Positions 9,220 to 17,501 are shown, numbered from the stretch's first letter. The stretch: DNA of 64,000 bases from CALAMD01 sp035301345 (GCA_035301345.1 DATGUM010000032.1:62001-126000); one strand, 5' to 3'. Numbers and translations: made by a program. Notes: generated by a model from the sequence alone, not told the origin.

Positions 9220-9801
9220 TTATTTTTTGTCTTTTTTGAAAATTTGTATTTTCAACTTGTTTTCGATAAAAGAAATACATTTTCCAGTCCATATGATAAT
9301 CGTCGTTGAATAGTGAATGGCAAAATATTTTCCAATTGCTTTTCCACCAACCGTTAAACAAGCAACTAGACTCGTTAATGCAACCGAGAAAATAATTTCC
9401 ATTGTTGAACCTTCTGCATGCCCTAATAAAGTTGAAATTTGTAAGATAACGACGACTGTTGCTGCACCACTTACAATACCAGAAATATCTCCAATCACGT
9501 CATTACAAAAACTAGAGAATCGATCGGCATTTCGAATAATAATGACTGCCTCTTTAGAACCTGTCACCTTTTCTGCAGCCATTGCGTGGAATGGCGCTTC
9601 ATCTGCAGCAGTAGATGCAATTCCAACCATGTCGAACAAGATCCCCGTCATAACGATGACGAGAATAATAAGCAAACCAATCGACCACGTTACTTGATTT
9701 AAAAGTGACGAAGAAACGACTGAAAAAATAGCCGCTAGCACGAATGTGATAACGGCAATTGTTAAACTGAATTTTATTGAACGATTTATATTTTGTTTCA
9801 T
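9220..9801 (-). CDS. oapA: OLE-associated protein A (OapA), integral membrane partner of OLE RNA
   Basis: A 193-aa membrane protein encoded directly downstream of the OLE RNA. It has four hydrophobic segments, about residues 11-35, 39-59, 106-126 and 132-152, and a basic C-terminus (KIQIFKKDKK). Before the third segment lies the charged stretch NDVIGDISG with an Asp-x3-Asp pair (residues 101 and 105); conserved aspartates of OapA are known from mutational work to matter for function. OapA binds OLE RNA and holds it at the cytoplasmic membrane. I use the ATG preceded by GAGGG; an in-frame TTG four codons upstream overlaps that site. Identity rests on the RNA neighbour, length, topology and ispA-tlyA context. 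Confidence 0.9.
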   Translation of the reverse strand: MKQNINRSIKFSLTIAVITFVLAAIFSVVSSSLLNQVTWSIGLLIILVIVMTGILFDMVGIASTAADEAPFHAMAAEKVTGSKEAVIIIRNADRFSSFCNDVIGDISGIVSGAATVVVILQISTLLGHAEGSTMEIIFSVALTSLVACLTVGGKAIGKYFAIHYSTTIIIWTGKCISFIENKLKIQIFKKDKK

Positions 9802-9844
9802 TTGTACCCTCAATTTTTAAATAATGTTTATATGGATGGTCATT

Positions 9845-10440
9845 TATTAGGTAAAAACTGTGGCATAGGTCCAGTAGGTTTTCCCAGATAAGCACCCTAT
9901 GTCGCCATTAAGGCGGTTCCCCTTTAAGTTTATCTTAGCTATGTCGCCATAAGCTAGACTGGATTACCACTAAGTCCACACTATAATCTCTAATAAATGT
10001 ACAAAAGTAACAGTCTAGGAGATTTCCTCAACAGTCTTTAACTATTCCCTAGCCTCTTTTGCAGTGATGATTTCATAAGGAAAGCATACTCTTTAGTTGG
10101 CCGACTAAACGAGTAGCATGAAGAACCCTAATCCCTACAGCACCACTCAAGGCAGGCTACGCTACAAATGAGATTTTCCCTAAATCTGTTTGTAGGTTCA
10201 TACCCCATTCCATAAAAGTAGCTAAGCTTAACTACTTCTACAGCGATGGGCCTCCGCGGTAATTGGGTCTACGCCCACATGCCTTTGTGGATCGCCCAAA
10301 AACCTTAACTCCCAGCATTAACCCAAGGCTGGGCGCCTCAAGCCAACACAAGGAACTTCATTGATATGCCCTTTGGCGGATTTTTAGGCCCGCCTTCAGA
10401 AATAAAGGACTGACTAGAATACTGCACCATCCAATAATTA
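9845..10440 (-). ncRNA. ole: OLE RNA (Ornate, Large, Extremophilic)
   Basis: A roughly 600-nt segment with no credible ORF and many paired elements, transcribed minus strand between ispA and oapA. Near its 5' side is the hairpin GGCGG...CCGCC (10375-10394), followed by G-rich conserved stretches such as AGGCGCCCAGCCTTGG and the CACAAAGGCATGTG stem. The 3' end closes with CATAGGG pairing with CCTATG (9864-9901). OLE RNA is known from halophilic, alkaliphilic and anaerobic Bacillota, lies almost always beside oapA, and forms a membrane-bound ribonucleoprotein linked to ethanol, cold and Mg stress. Size, context between ispA and tlyA, and the oapA partner all agree. Both ends are approximate. 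An AT-rich stretch at 10440-10484 could hold a dedicated promoter, but no clear -35/-10 pair stands out. Confidence 0.92.
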
Positions 10441-10484
10441 CATATATATTATCATAAAAAACAGTATTTATCTATTTACTTTTA

Positions 10485-11375
10485 TTAATGGTCACGTTCT
10501 GTTAAATAGTCCGTCAAAGCAAATAAATATGACGCTTCATTCACATCTGCTTCTTTTAAGCTCTGCTTCGCTAAAGAAACATAATGCTCCTTTTTAGCAA
10601 TAGCTCCGGATAATCCTAACAATTTTGGATATGTCGATTTATTATTTTCTTCATCACTACCAACACGTTTGCCGAGTTTTTCTTCGTCACCCGTAACATC
10701 TAAAATGTCATCTTGTATTTGAAAAACTAATCCTAAATAATAACTAAAGTTTTCTAGAGCATCTAACTGCTTTTTAGTCGCGCCTGCTAAAATAGCGCCT
10801 GCTAAAACTGCAAATGTTAATAAGGCACCTGTTTTCAACGCATGGATTTGTTCAAGCGTTTCAAGGTCACATCCCGTTTCTTCTGCTTTCATATCTAATA
10901 TTTGTCCTGTAACCATCCCTTTAGGACCACTCTTTTCAGAAAGCATCCGAATAAGCTCTACTTTTTCCTCGTTAGTTAACAGTGAGTCATTAGCTATTAT
11001 TTCAAAGCTATACGTTAATAAAGCATCCCCAGCTAAAATAGCTGTTGCTTCATCAAAACGAATGTGGTTTGTTTTCACTCCACGTCTTAAGTCGTCATCA
11101 TCCATCGCAGGTAAATCATCATGTATAAGAGAGTACGTATGAATCATTTCGAGTGCGGCAGCTGATGATAATGTTTTTGCATGAAATGATTGTTCAAATG
11201 ATTGATAAGTCGCAATAAGCAATACAGGACGCAAACGCTTGCCTCCTGCAATGAGAGAATAGTTCATTGAGTCAGATAAACGATTCGTAATAGACATCTG
11301 TTTAAGATAGTCTTCCATCGCCTCTTCCACTCGTTGTTTATTTAGTTCAATAAAATCGTTCAGTTGTTGTACCAC
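10485..11375 (-). CDS. ispA: Farnesyl/geranyl diphosphate synthase
   Basis: A 296-aa short-chain trans-prenyl diphosphate synthase that condenses isopentenyl diphosphate with allylic primers to C15 farnesyl diphosphate. The first Asp-rich motif is HDDLPAMDDDDLRRG and the second is QIQDDILDVTGDEEKLGK; GGKRLRP near residue 45 binds the homoallylic substrate. The GTG start follows AGGAGG by eight bases, and the xseB stop codon lies in the same stretch, implying coupled translation. Downstream lies OLE RNA rather than dxs. Confidence 0.92.
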   Translation of the reverse strand: MVQQLNDFIELNKQRVEEAMEDYLKQMSITNRLSDSMNYSLIAGGKRLRPVLLIATYQSFEQSFHAKTLSSAAALEMIHTYSLIHDDLPAMDDDDLRRGVKTNHIRFDEATAILAGDALLTYSFEIIANDSLLTNEEKVELIRMLSEKSGPKGMVTGQILDMKAEETGCDLETLEQIHALKTGALLTFAVLAGAILAGATKKQLDALENFSYYLGLVFQIQDDILDVTGDEEKLGKRVGSDEENNKSTYPKLLGLSGAIAKKEHYVSLAKQSLKEADVNEASYLFALTDYLTERDH

Positions 11376-11378
11376 CTA

Positions 11379-11609
11379 TTAATCCTCCTGGATCTCAAAA
11401 GGTTCTAGTTCCCCTTGTTCATTTAGAATTGTCGTCATCTTTTCTTGAACGTTTTGCAATTTATCATTACAAATTTTAGAGTATTCGATGCCTTTTTGAT
11501 AATAAGCAATGGCTTGTTCAAGAGGCACATCTCCTGTTTCAAGTTTCCCAACAATTTCTTCCAACTTTTTCATCGCTTCTTCAAATGTTAATTCATTTGT
11601 TTCAGTCAT
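11379..11609 (-). CDS. xseB: Exodeoxyribonuclease VII small subunit
   Basis: A 76-aa helical protein (MTETNELTFEEAMKKLEEIV) matching XseB in length and in the L-E-VP-E-A--Y--G pattern (LETGDVPLEQAIAYYQKGIEY). It binds XseA to form the multisubunit nuclease degrading single-stranded DNA in both directions. The ATG at 11607-11609 is seven bases after AAGGAG and lies inside the end of xseA, overlapping it by eight bases. A TTG two codons upstream is less well placed. Confidence 0.92.
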   Translation of the reverse strand: MTETNELTFEEAMKKLEEIVGKLETGDVPLEQAIAYYQKGIEYSKICNDKLQNVQEKMTTILNEQGELEPFEIQED

Positions 11610-12951
11610 CTTCAATCTCCTTTACATCAACTACTCGGCAATCAACGAGACTATCTTTAAATCTGAGACGTAATGAATCGTCTTTTTGTAAATCTTTTCC
11701 CGAGCGAATAATTGATTCGTCATCTGTATAAGGAATGGCAAATCCACGTTGCATAATATTTAATGGATTAACTAATGATAGTTTATCAATTAATACTCGA
11801 TAACGTTCAACATTTTGTTCGTACAATGTTTTCATATGTGTATGATTTTGTTCATTTAATTTTATGTATTTTTCTTTCCAGTCAGCAACTTGCTGAGCAG
11901 GGTGTTGTACGTGCAGGCGGTTATCAACCGTCTCGTATTGTTCGTGCTTAATATGTACTAATCTATCCATTTGATCAATTAATCGGTCGTATAACTTATC
12001 AAAAGTTTGCTCTTTATCCGCTAATGATTGCTTCGGATAGCGAAATGCATACGATTCGTCTAAACGCTTTAAACGTGCTTGCTGTTCTTTTAGTTGATAG
12101 TTCAGTTGCTTATTTAACGTACGAATATGTGCAGCGATTGTCTCATGTAACTCTAGTTTTGATGGTACAGCTAATTCCGCAGCACTCGTTGGTGTTGGTG
12201 CGCGCAAATCAGCAACGAGATCACTTATCGTCGTGTCAGTTTCATGTCCGACGGCGGAAATAACAGGAAGATTTGAATAATAAATAGCGTCAGCGACAAC
12301 TTTTTCATTAAAACTCCATAGTTCTTCTAATGAACCACCACCACGTCCAACGATTAACACGTCAAACATATTTAATTCATTCGCGCGTTGAATAGCGTTT
12401 GCAATTGATTGAGCAGCTTCAGTCCCTTGAACAAGTGCAGGGATAACTGTTAAACGCGTCGATGGATGTCTTCTGTTTACAGTCGTAATGATATCTCTAA
12501 CAGCAGCTCCAGATAAAGAAGTAACAATCCCTATATGTTGAGGATATACAGGGATTGTTCTTTTTCGTTCTTCTTTAAAGTAACCTTCGTTACGTAATTT
12601 TTCTTTTAATTGTTCATACGCTAAGTATAAGGCACCTGTTCCGTCTGGTTCTACTTCAGTGACATATAATTGGTACGAACCATATGGCTCGTACACACTT
12701 ATATGCCCTTTAATTAATACGTTCAAACCTGACTCTAATTGAAACTTCAAGTGCCGATTGTTACGAGCAAACATAACTGCTTGAAGACGCGTCTGTTCAT
12801 CTTTAAGCGTAAAATACATATGTCCCCGACTGTGATGTTTAAAGTTCGAGATTTCTCCCTTTATCCATACGTGCTTCAAATGCGGATCCATGTCTATTTT
12901 CTTTTTCAAGTATTTCGTTATGGCTGTAACAGATAAGTAGCGTTCAATCAC
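11602..12951 (-). CDS. xseA: Exodeoxyribonuclease VII large subunit
   Basis: A 449-aa catalytic subunit. The N-terminal OB-fold (residues 1-100) contains VWIKGEISNFKHHSRGHMYF; the core has the family signature GRGGGSLEELWSFN and AVGHETDTTISDLVADLRAPTPTSAAE. The C-terminal third (about 260-400) is a long coiled coil. It begins with GTG overlapping the folD stop codon by four bases (GTGA), a typical translational coupling. It forms an operon with folD upstream and xseB downstream. Confidence 0.94.
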   Translation of the reverse strand: MIERYLSVTAITKYLKKKIDMDPHLKHVWIKGEISNFKHHSRGHMYFTLKDEQTRLQAVMFARNNRHLKFQLESGLNVLIKGHISVYEPYGSYQLYVTEVEPDGTGALYLAYEQLKEKLRNEGYFKEERKRTIPVYPQHIGIVTSLSGAAVRDIITTVNRRHPSTRLTVIPALVQGTEAAQSIANAIQRANELNMFDVLIVGRGGGSLEELWSFNEKVVADAIYYSNLPVISAVGHETDTTISDLVADLRAPTPTSAAELAVPSKLELHETIAAHIRTLNKQLNYQLKEQQARLKRLDESYAFRYPKQSLADKEQTFDKLYDRLIDQMDRLVHIKHEQYETVDNRLHVQHPAQQVADWKEKYIKLNEQNHTHMKTLYEQNVERYRVLIDKLSLVNPLNIMQRGFAIPYTDDESIIRSGKDLQKDDSLRLRFKDSLVDCRVVDVKEIEDD

Positions 12952-13802
12952 GCATTCTTCAGTCCTTTAGCTGCTTTAATTGTATTCTCTAATAACATTG
13001 TAATTGTCATTGGGCCAACACCTTGTGGTACTGGAGTAATGAATGATGCTTTTTCTTTTGCACTTTCGAAATCAACGTCTCCTGTTAATGAACCATCTTC
13101 GATTCGGTTAACACCAACATCAATGACGACAGCTCCTTCTTTAATGTCATCACCATTAATGAAATGAGCTCTTCCTACAGCAACAACTAGGATGTCTGCA
13201 CTTCTCGTAACTGCACTAATATCTTTCGTGCGTGAATGACAGTACGTTACCGTTGCGTTTTCATTTAATAATAATTGCCCTACAGGCTTACCAACGATAT
13301 TTGAACGACCAACAACGACAACGTTTTTACCTTCGATTTCAATGTTTCTTGATTTTAACATTGTAACAACACCGTATGGCGTACAAGGTAAGAATGTATC
13401 TTTACCAGTCATCATATATCCAATGTTAATTGGGTGGAATCCATCAACGTCTTTACTCGGAAGAATTGCTTCAATAACTTTATCTTCATCAATGTGCTCA
13501 GGGAGTGGTAATTGTACTAAAATTCCATGGACACCATCGTTATTATTTAGTTCATCAATTTGCTTTAATAAATCTTCTTCTGAAGTTGTTTCAGGTAAAC
13601 GAATAATTTCAGAGCTAATTCCTACTTCTTTACTAGCTTTCTCTTTACCACTTACGTAAGACTTTGATGCAGGATCTTCTCCTACTAAAACTACTGTTAA
13701 ATGTGGTGTAAGTCCGTTAGCAGTCATCTCGCTAACTTCTTTAGTCATTTTCTCTCTTAATTCTTTCGCTAAATCTTTACCGTTAATTACTTCTGCAGTC
13801 AT
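12948..13802 (-). CDS. folD: Bifunctional methylene-THF dehydrogenase/methenyl-THF cyclohydrolase FolD
   Basis: A 284-aa one-carbon enzyme interconverting 5,10-methylene-, 5,10-methenyl- and 10-formyl-tetrahydrofolate. Family motifs are YVSGKEKASKEVGI (with the catalytic Lys), QLPLPEHIDED, VDGFHPINIG and GRSNIVGKPVGQLLLNENATVT for the NADP-binding fold. It is in the nusB-folD-xseA-xseB cluster, conserved across Bacillales. Its one-carbon units link functionally to the glycine cleavage genes at 21-25 kb. Confidence 0.95.
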   Translation of the reverse strand: MTAEVINGKDLAKELREKMTKEVSEMTANGLTPHLTVVLVGEDPASKSYVSGKEKASKEVGISSEIIRLPETTSEEDLLKQIDELNNNDGVHGILVQLPLPEHIDEDKVIEAILPSKDVDGFHPINIGYMMTGKDTFLPCTPYGVVTMLKSRNIEIEGKNVVVVGRSNIVGKPVGQLLLNENATVTYCHSRTKDISAVTRSADILVVAVGRAHFINGDDIKEGAVVIDVGVNRIEDGSLTGDVDFESAKEKASFITPVPQGVGPMTITMLLENTIKAAKGLKNA

Positions 13803-13806
13803 TATA

Positions 13807-14187
13807 CTAATTCCCTTCTGATTTAATTATATTTGATAAAATGCCATTTACAAAAGTCCCTGAATGATCTTCTCCAAACGTTTTTGCTAACTCTACTGCC
13901 TCATTAATCGCAACACCGTTCGGGATATCTTTCATGAATAATATTTCATAAACAGCAATTCTTAAAACAGTTTTTTCAATAGAACCTATTCGCTCAAACT
14001 TCCAATTTTGCAAATGGTTTTTGATTGTTTCATCAATTTCCAGTTGGTTTTCGATGACGCCTTTTGTCACTGAATCAAAATACACATTTTGGTTGTACAT
14101 TTCTTCAGAGACGTTTTTTATCGAATCCGTGAAGTTTAGTTGAAATAGATACTGTAATGCTTTTTCGCGCGCTTGGCGTCGTTTCAT
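13807..14187 (-). CDS. nusB: Transcription antitermination factor NusB
   Basis: A 126-aa helical RNA-binding protein. The N-terminal RRQAREKALQYLFQLNF and the C-terminal PNGVAINEAVELAKTFGEDHSGTFVNGIL are the NusB signatures. It binds boxA with S10 (NusE) to prevent termination in rRNA operons. It lies four bases upstream of folD and 125 bp downstream of yqhY. Confidence 0.94.
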   Translation of the reverse strand: MKRRQAREKALQYLFQLNFTDSIKNVSEEMYNQNVYFDSVTKGVIENQLEIDETIKNHLQNWKFERIGSIEKTVLRIAVYEILFMKDIPNGVAINEAVELAKTFGEDHSGTFVNGILSNIIKSEGN

Positions 14188-14312
14188 AATAAATAGCTCC
14201 TTTTACTTTGCTCCCTGTGTAATTATACGAAAGCTTTCACGTTATTGCAAAGTAATTCATTCTAGTCTGCTTTCATTTCTAATGGAGCCATTTCACAACG
14301 CTCACTCATAAG

Positions 14313-14693
14313 TTATGTGATAAGATCATCTTCCATCCGAATGCCGACGATATGAACGTTTATTTCACTTACTTCTAAAGCTGTCATGTTTTTAATTGTT
14401 TGCCTAATGCTTTCTTGAAGTTTTGCTGCTACCACCGGAATCGATGCACCGTTATTTAACACGACATATAAGTCTAGCAAAATACCTTCGTCTGTGAGTT
14501 CTACTTTAACACCTTTACTATGCGATTTCACACCTAAGCGTTCAGCAACACCTGTTGTAAAGTTTCCTTGCATAGCAAATACACCTTCGACTTCTGATGC
14601 ACAAATTCCTGCAATCACTTCAATAACATCTTCAGAAATTTCTACATTGCCTAACTCAGTATTACTTACATTGACTCTCATTTGTTCAGTCAT
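14313..14693 (-). CDS. yqhY: Asp23/Gls24 family envelope stress protein (YqhY)
   Basis: A 126-aa protein with the Asp23/Gls24 domain: NVEISEDVIEVIAGICASEVEGV, then LDLYVVLNNGASIPVVAAKLQESI and VSEINVHIVGI. In Bacillus YqhY is encoded with accB and accC and is thought to influence acetyl-CoA carboxylase activity; Asp23 relatives are membrane-anchored alkaline-stress proteins. The gene order accB-accC-yqhY-nusB is conserved here. The ATG follows GGAG. Confidence 0.88.
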   Translation of the reverse strand: MTEQMRVNVSNTELGNVEISEDVIEVIAGICASEVEGVFAMQGNFTTGVAERLGVKSHSKGVKVELTDEGILLDLYVVLNNGASIPVVAAKLQESIRQTIKNMTALEVSEINVHIVGIRMEDDLIT

Positions 14694-14750
14694 AATAACG
14701 CTCCTTTATTCTTCAACATAAAGGTACATACATCTTATACATTAAGGGAT

Positions 14751-16109
14751 TTATTCATTTTTTTCAATGATTCGGTTTTCATCTAAAAAATCAGTGTTAA
14801 AATCGCCTGCTACAAACACATCGTTATCCATAATCGAGCGATGGAATGGAATCGTCGTCTCAACACCTTCAACGATAAATTCATCAAGTGAGCGCTTCAT
14901 ACGATCAATCGCTTCTTGTCTCGTATCACCGTAAGTGATTACTTTGGCAATCATTGAATCATAAAACGGTGGAATAGCGTACGTCGGATAAACAGCTGAA
15001 TCAATTCTTACACCTAATCCACCTGGTGGTAAGTACATTTCAACAAGGCCTGGAGATGGCATGAAGTTGTTGTATGGATCTTCTGCATTAATACGGCATT
15101 CAATCGCGTAACCATTCCACTGAACCTCGTCTTGTGTCACTGATAGTTTTTCATTATTAGCAATATTTATTTGTTCTTTTATTAAATCAATACCTGTAAC
15201 CATTTCTGTTACTGGGTGTTCAACTTGGATACGTGTATTCATTTCCATGAAATAAAATTTATTCGTCTGTCTTTCAAAAATATATTCAATCGTTCCTGCC
15301 CCAACGTAATTGACTGCTTTAGCCGCTTTTACTGAAACGTCACCCATTTTCTTACGTAACTCAGGCGTGATTGCTGGTGAAGGTGTTTCTTCAACAAGCT
15401 TTTGTAAACGTCTTTGAATCGTACAATCTCGTTCACCTAAATGAATAACATTTCCATGCTGGTCAGCCATTATTTGAATTTCCACGTGACGGAAGTCTTC
15501 AATAAATTTCTCTAAATAAACACCAGGGTTACCGAAGGAAGTTTCAGCTTCTTTTTGTGTCACTTTAATACCGTCAACTAGTTCTTGTTCTGTATAAGCG
15601 ACACGAATACCTTTTCCTCCACCACCAGCAGTAGCTTTAATAATGACAGGGTAGCCAATCTCAGTTGCAAGTTGCACCGCTTCATCAACCGATTCAATAA
15701 TGCCGTCTGAACCAGGAACGATTGGTACACCAGCTTGCTTCATCGTTTCTCTAGCAACATCTTTAATCCCCATCTTTTGAATCGCTTCTGATGTTGGGCC
15801 AATAAATTTTATGTTGCATGCTTGACAAATTTCTGCAAAGTCTGCATTTTCAGCTAAAAATCCATATCCTGGATGAATCGCATCTGATCCTGTCATCGTT
15901 GCAACACTCATAATGTTAGCTACATTTAAATAACTATCAAGACTCGATGCCGGTCCGATACAATATGCTTCATCTGCTAGTTGAACGTGTAGTGATTCTT
16001 TATCAGCTTCTGAATAAACAGCAACCGTTTCGATATCGAGTTCTTTACATGCACGAATAATGCGCACTGCGATTTCTCCACGATTAGCGATTAATAGTTT
16101 TTTAATCAT
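14751..16109 (-). CDS. accC: Acetyl-CoA carboxylase biotin carboxylase subunit
   Basis: A 452-aa ATP-grasp enzyme that carboxylates biotin on AccB, the first half-reaction of fatty acid synthesis. It opens with KKLLIANRGEIAVRIIRACKELDIETVAVYS. The ATP loop KATAGGGGKGIRVAY and the active-site segment FMEMNTRIQVEHPVTEM are intact, as is the biotin-carboxylase C-terminal domain. Length is standard. It starts after AAGGAGATAAAACTTA and follows accB by 14 bp. Confidence 0.96.
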   Translation of the reverse strand: MIKKLLIANRGEIAVRIIRACKELDIETVAVYSEADKESLHVQLADEAYCIGPASSLDSYLNVANIMSVATMTGSDAIHPGYGFLAENADFAEICQACNIKFIGPTSEAIQKMGIKDVARETMKQAGVPIVPGSDGIIESVDEAVQLATEIGYPVIIKATAGGGGKGIRVAYTEQELVDGIKVTQKEAETSFGNPGVYLEKFIEDFRHVEIQIMADQHGNVIHLGERDCTIQRRLQKLVEETPSPAITPELRKKMGDVSVKAAKAVNYVGAGTIEYIFERQTNKFYFMEMNTRIQVEHPVTEMVTGIDLIKEQINIANNEKLSVTQDEVQWNGYAIECRINAEDPYNNFMPSPGLVEMYLPPGGLGVRIDSAVYPTYAIPPFYDSMIAKVITYGDTRQEAIDRMKRSLDEFIVEGVETTIPFHRSIMDNDVFVAGDFNTDFLDENRIIEKNE

Positions 16110-16123
16110 TAAGTTTTATCTCC

Positions 16124-16621
16124 TTAACTTTTTTTCACTCTAAATAAAGGTTGACCGTACTCGACGAGTTCCCCGTCTTTTACTAAAACTTCAACAATTT
16201 CACCATCAACTTCTGACTCAATTTCATTAAATAACTTCATCGCCTCAACAATACAGACGATTGAACCTTCAGAAATGACTGTTCCATTTTTAACATATGG
16301 CTCATTTTCTGGTGAAGACGCACGATAAACTGTCCCGACCATTGGCGAAACAATTTCATAGTCACCATTTGCTTGCGTGTCAGTTTCATCTGCTTGTTCA
16401 TTATTTACTGCTGCGTTTTCTTCCTGACGCTGTTCAGTTACAGCAGGTTGGCTAATCACTTGCTGACTTTGTGGTGCTTCAGTTTGTGCAACAGTTTCAA
16501 CAATTTTTTCAGTCGCTTTTTTTAACTTTATCGTTGCATTTTCAGTTTCATATGAAAATTCATTAATGGAAGACTCATCAATTAATTCAATTAATTCCCT
16601 AATTTCATCTACTTTTAACAT
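16124..16621 (-). CDS. accB: Biotin carboxyl carrier protein of acetyl-CoA carboxylase
   Basis: A 165-aa protein with an N-terminal helical part, a Gln/Glu/Ala-rich linker (about residues 45-85) and a C-terminal biotinyl domain with the signature CIVEAMKLFNEIES; Lys129 is the predicted biotinylation site. The thumb of the Escherichia coli type is represented by PMVGTVYRASSPENEPYVK. It is the first gene of accB-accC. In sporulating Bacillus the spoIIIA operon lies just upstream; here the next gene upstream is efp. Confidence 0.95.
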   Translation of the reverse strand: MLKVDEIRELIELIDESSINEFSYETENATIKLKKATEKIVETVAQTEAPQSQQVISQPAVTEQRQEENAAVNNEQADETDTQANGDYEIVSPMVGTVYRASSPENEPYVKNGTVISEGSIVCIVEAMKLFNEIESEVDGEIVEVLVKDGELVEYGQPLFRVKKS

Positions 16622-16719
16622 AATATCCCTCCAGCAAATGTTTACACTGTTTCTTCTTGCCCACTATGTACAAATAACAGTTATAATTGCTTTATTTATG
16701 ATTGCGTATTAACTACTTA

Positions 16720-16728
16720 ATTATATCA
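16720..16728 (-). promoter_or_regulatory. Extended -10 promoter for accB
   Basis: TGATATAAT on the minus strand forms an extended -10 element about 100 bp upstream of accB. No good -35 hexamer is visible at 16-18 bp. The 302-bp gap between accB and efp (16622-16923) otherwise holds the two hairpins listed below, and I see no gene in it. Confidence 0.4.
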
Positions 16729-16775
16729 ATATTACTAGACCAATGCGAATAGTTTATGCACGAAATGACGTATAA

Positions 16776-16808
16776 AAACGTTCCTCGCTCACTTGCGAAA
16801 GAACGTTT
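16776..16808 (-). terminator. Second terminator-like hairpin between efp and accB
   Basis: AAACGTTC (16776-16783) pairs with GAACGTTT (16801-16808), with inner CGC/GCG pairing. On the minus strand it is followed by TTTTTATA. It would back up the efp terminator or insulate accB. Confidence 0.5.
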
Positions 16809-16867
16809 ATTCTATCATGACGTACGAATATCTTTTAAACTCGTTAATCATTCGATTAAAAACATAA

Positions 16868-16912
16868 ATGAAAGTCTCTTCGAGTCATTTTATAACTCAT
16901 TCGAAGAGACTT
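16868..16912 (-). terminator. Intrinsic terminator of efp
   Basis: GTCTCTTCGA (16874-16883) pairs with TCGAAGAGAC (16901-16910) around a further GAGT/ACTC stem. On the minus strand the hairpin is followed by TTTCATTT, just after the efp stop codon. Confidence 0.75.
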
Positions 16913-16923
16913 AAATATACACA

Positions 16924-17481
16924 TTATGCGCGTGACACATACTTTCCTTCTGACGTATTAACGACTAGCACATCACCATTATTAATAAATAGTGGCACTT
17001 GAATCGTTAATCCAGTTTCTAGCGTTGCTGCCTTTGATCCACCACTTACTGTATCACCTTTAATTCCTGGTTCAGTTTCCGTTACTTCAAGCTCAACGTT
17101 ATTTGGTAAATCTAACCCTAAAATTTCCCCTTCATACGTGATTAAGGAAACTTCCATGTTCTCTTTAATAAAGTTTAATTCATGTTCAATTTGGCTCGTC
17201 TGCATTTCAATTTGCTCATACGTCGTCATATCCATAAATGCATGTGAGTCACCAGATGCATATAAATATTGCATTGCCTTGTTCTCAATGTGTGCTCGGC
17301 CGACACGTTCTCCTGCACGAAACGTCTTTTCTTGAATAGCCCCACTTCTTAAGTTCCTTAATTTAGAACGTACAAATGCCGCTCCTTTACCTGGCTTCAC
17401 ATGTTGAAACTCAATCACTTGCCATATGTTATTATCTACTTCTATCGTTAAACCTGTACGAAAATCATTTACAGAAATCAT
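16924..17481 (-). CDS. efp: Elongation factor P
   Basis: A 185-aa three-domain translation factor that relieves ribosome stalling at polyproline. The N-terminal KOW-like domain begins ISVNDFRTGLTIEVDNNIWQV, with the tip lysine in HVKPGKGAAF (Lys32), modified with 5-aminopentanol in B. subtilis. The C-terminal OB signature is KGDTVSGGSKAATLETG. GGAGG precedes the ATG. It follows the peptidase gene in a conserved pair. Confidence 0.95.
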   Translation of the reverse strand: MISVNDFRTGLTIEVDNNIWQVIEFQHVKPGKGAAFVRSKLRNLRSGAIQEKTFRAGERVGRAHIENKAMQYLYASGDSHAFMDMTTYEQIEMQTSQIEHELNFIKENMEVSLITYEGEILGLDLPNNVELEVTETEPGIKGDTVSGGSKAATLETGLTIQVPLFINNGDVLVVNTSEGKYVSRA

Positions 17482-17501
17482 ATTATTTCCTCCCTATACA
17501 A

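Noticed and set aside
9317..9697. 126-aa plus-strand ORF opposite oapA
   Set aside because: Antisense shadow of a membrane protein gene; no ribosome-binding site and no recognisable family.
9599..9895. 98-aa minus-strand ORF across the oapA start and OLE 3' end
   Set aside because: It is out of frame with oapA, runs through the OLE 3' hairpin, has no ribosome-binding site and its translation resembles no family.
9845..10440. Identification as RNase P RNA, tmRNA or 6S RNA
   Set aside because: Conserved signatures of those RNAs (for example the RNase P GAGGAAAGTCC core or a tmRNA tag ORF) are absent, while size and the oapA partner fit OLE.
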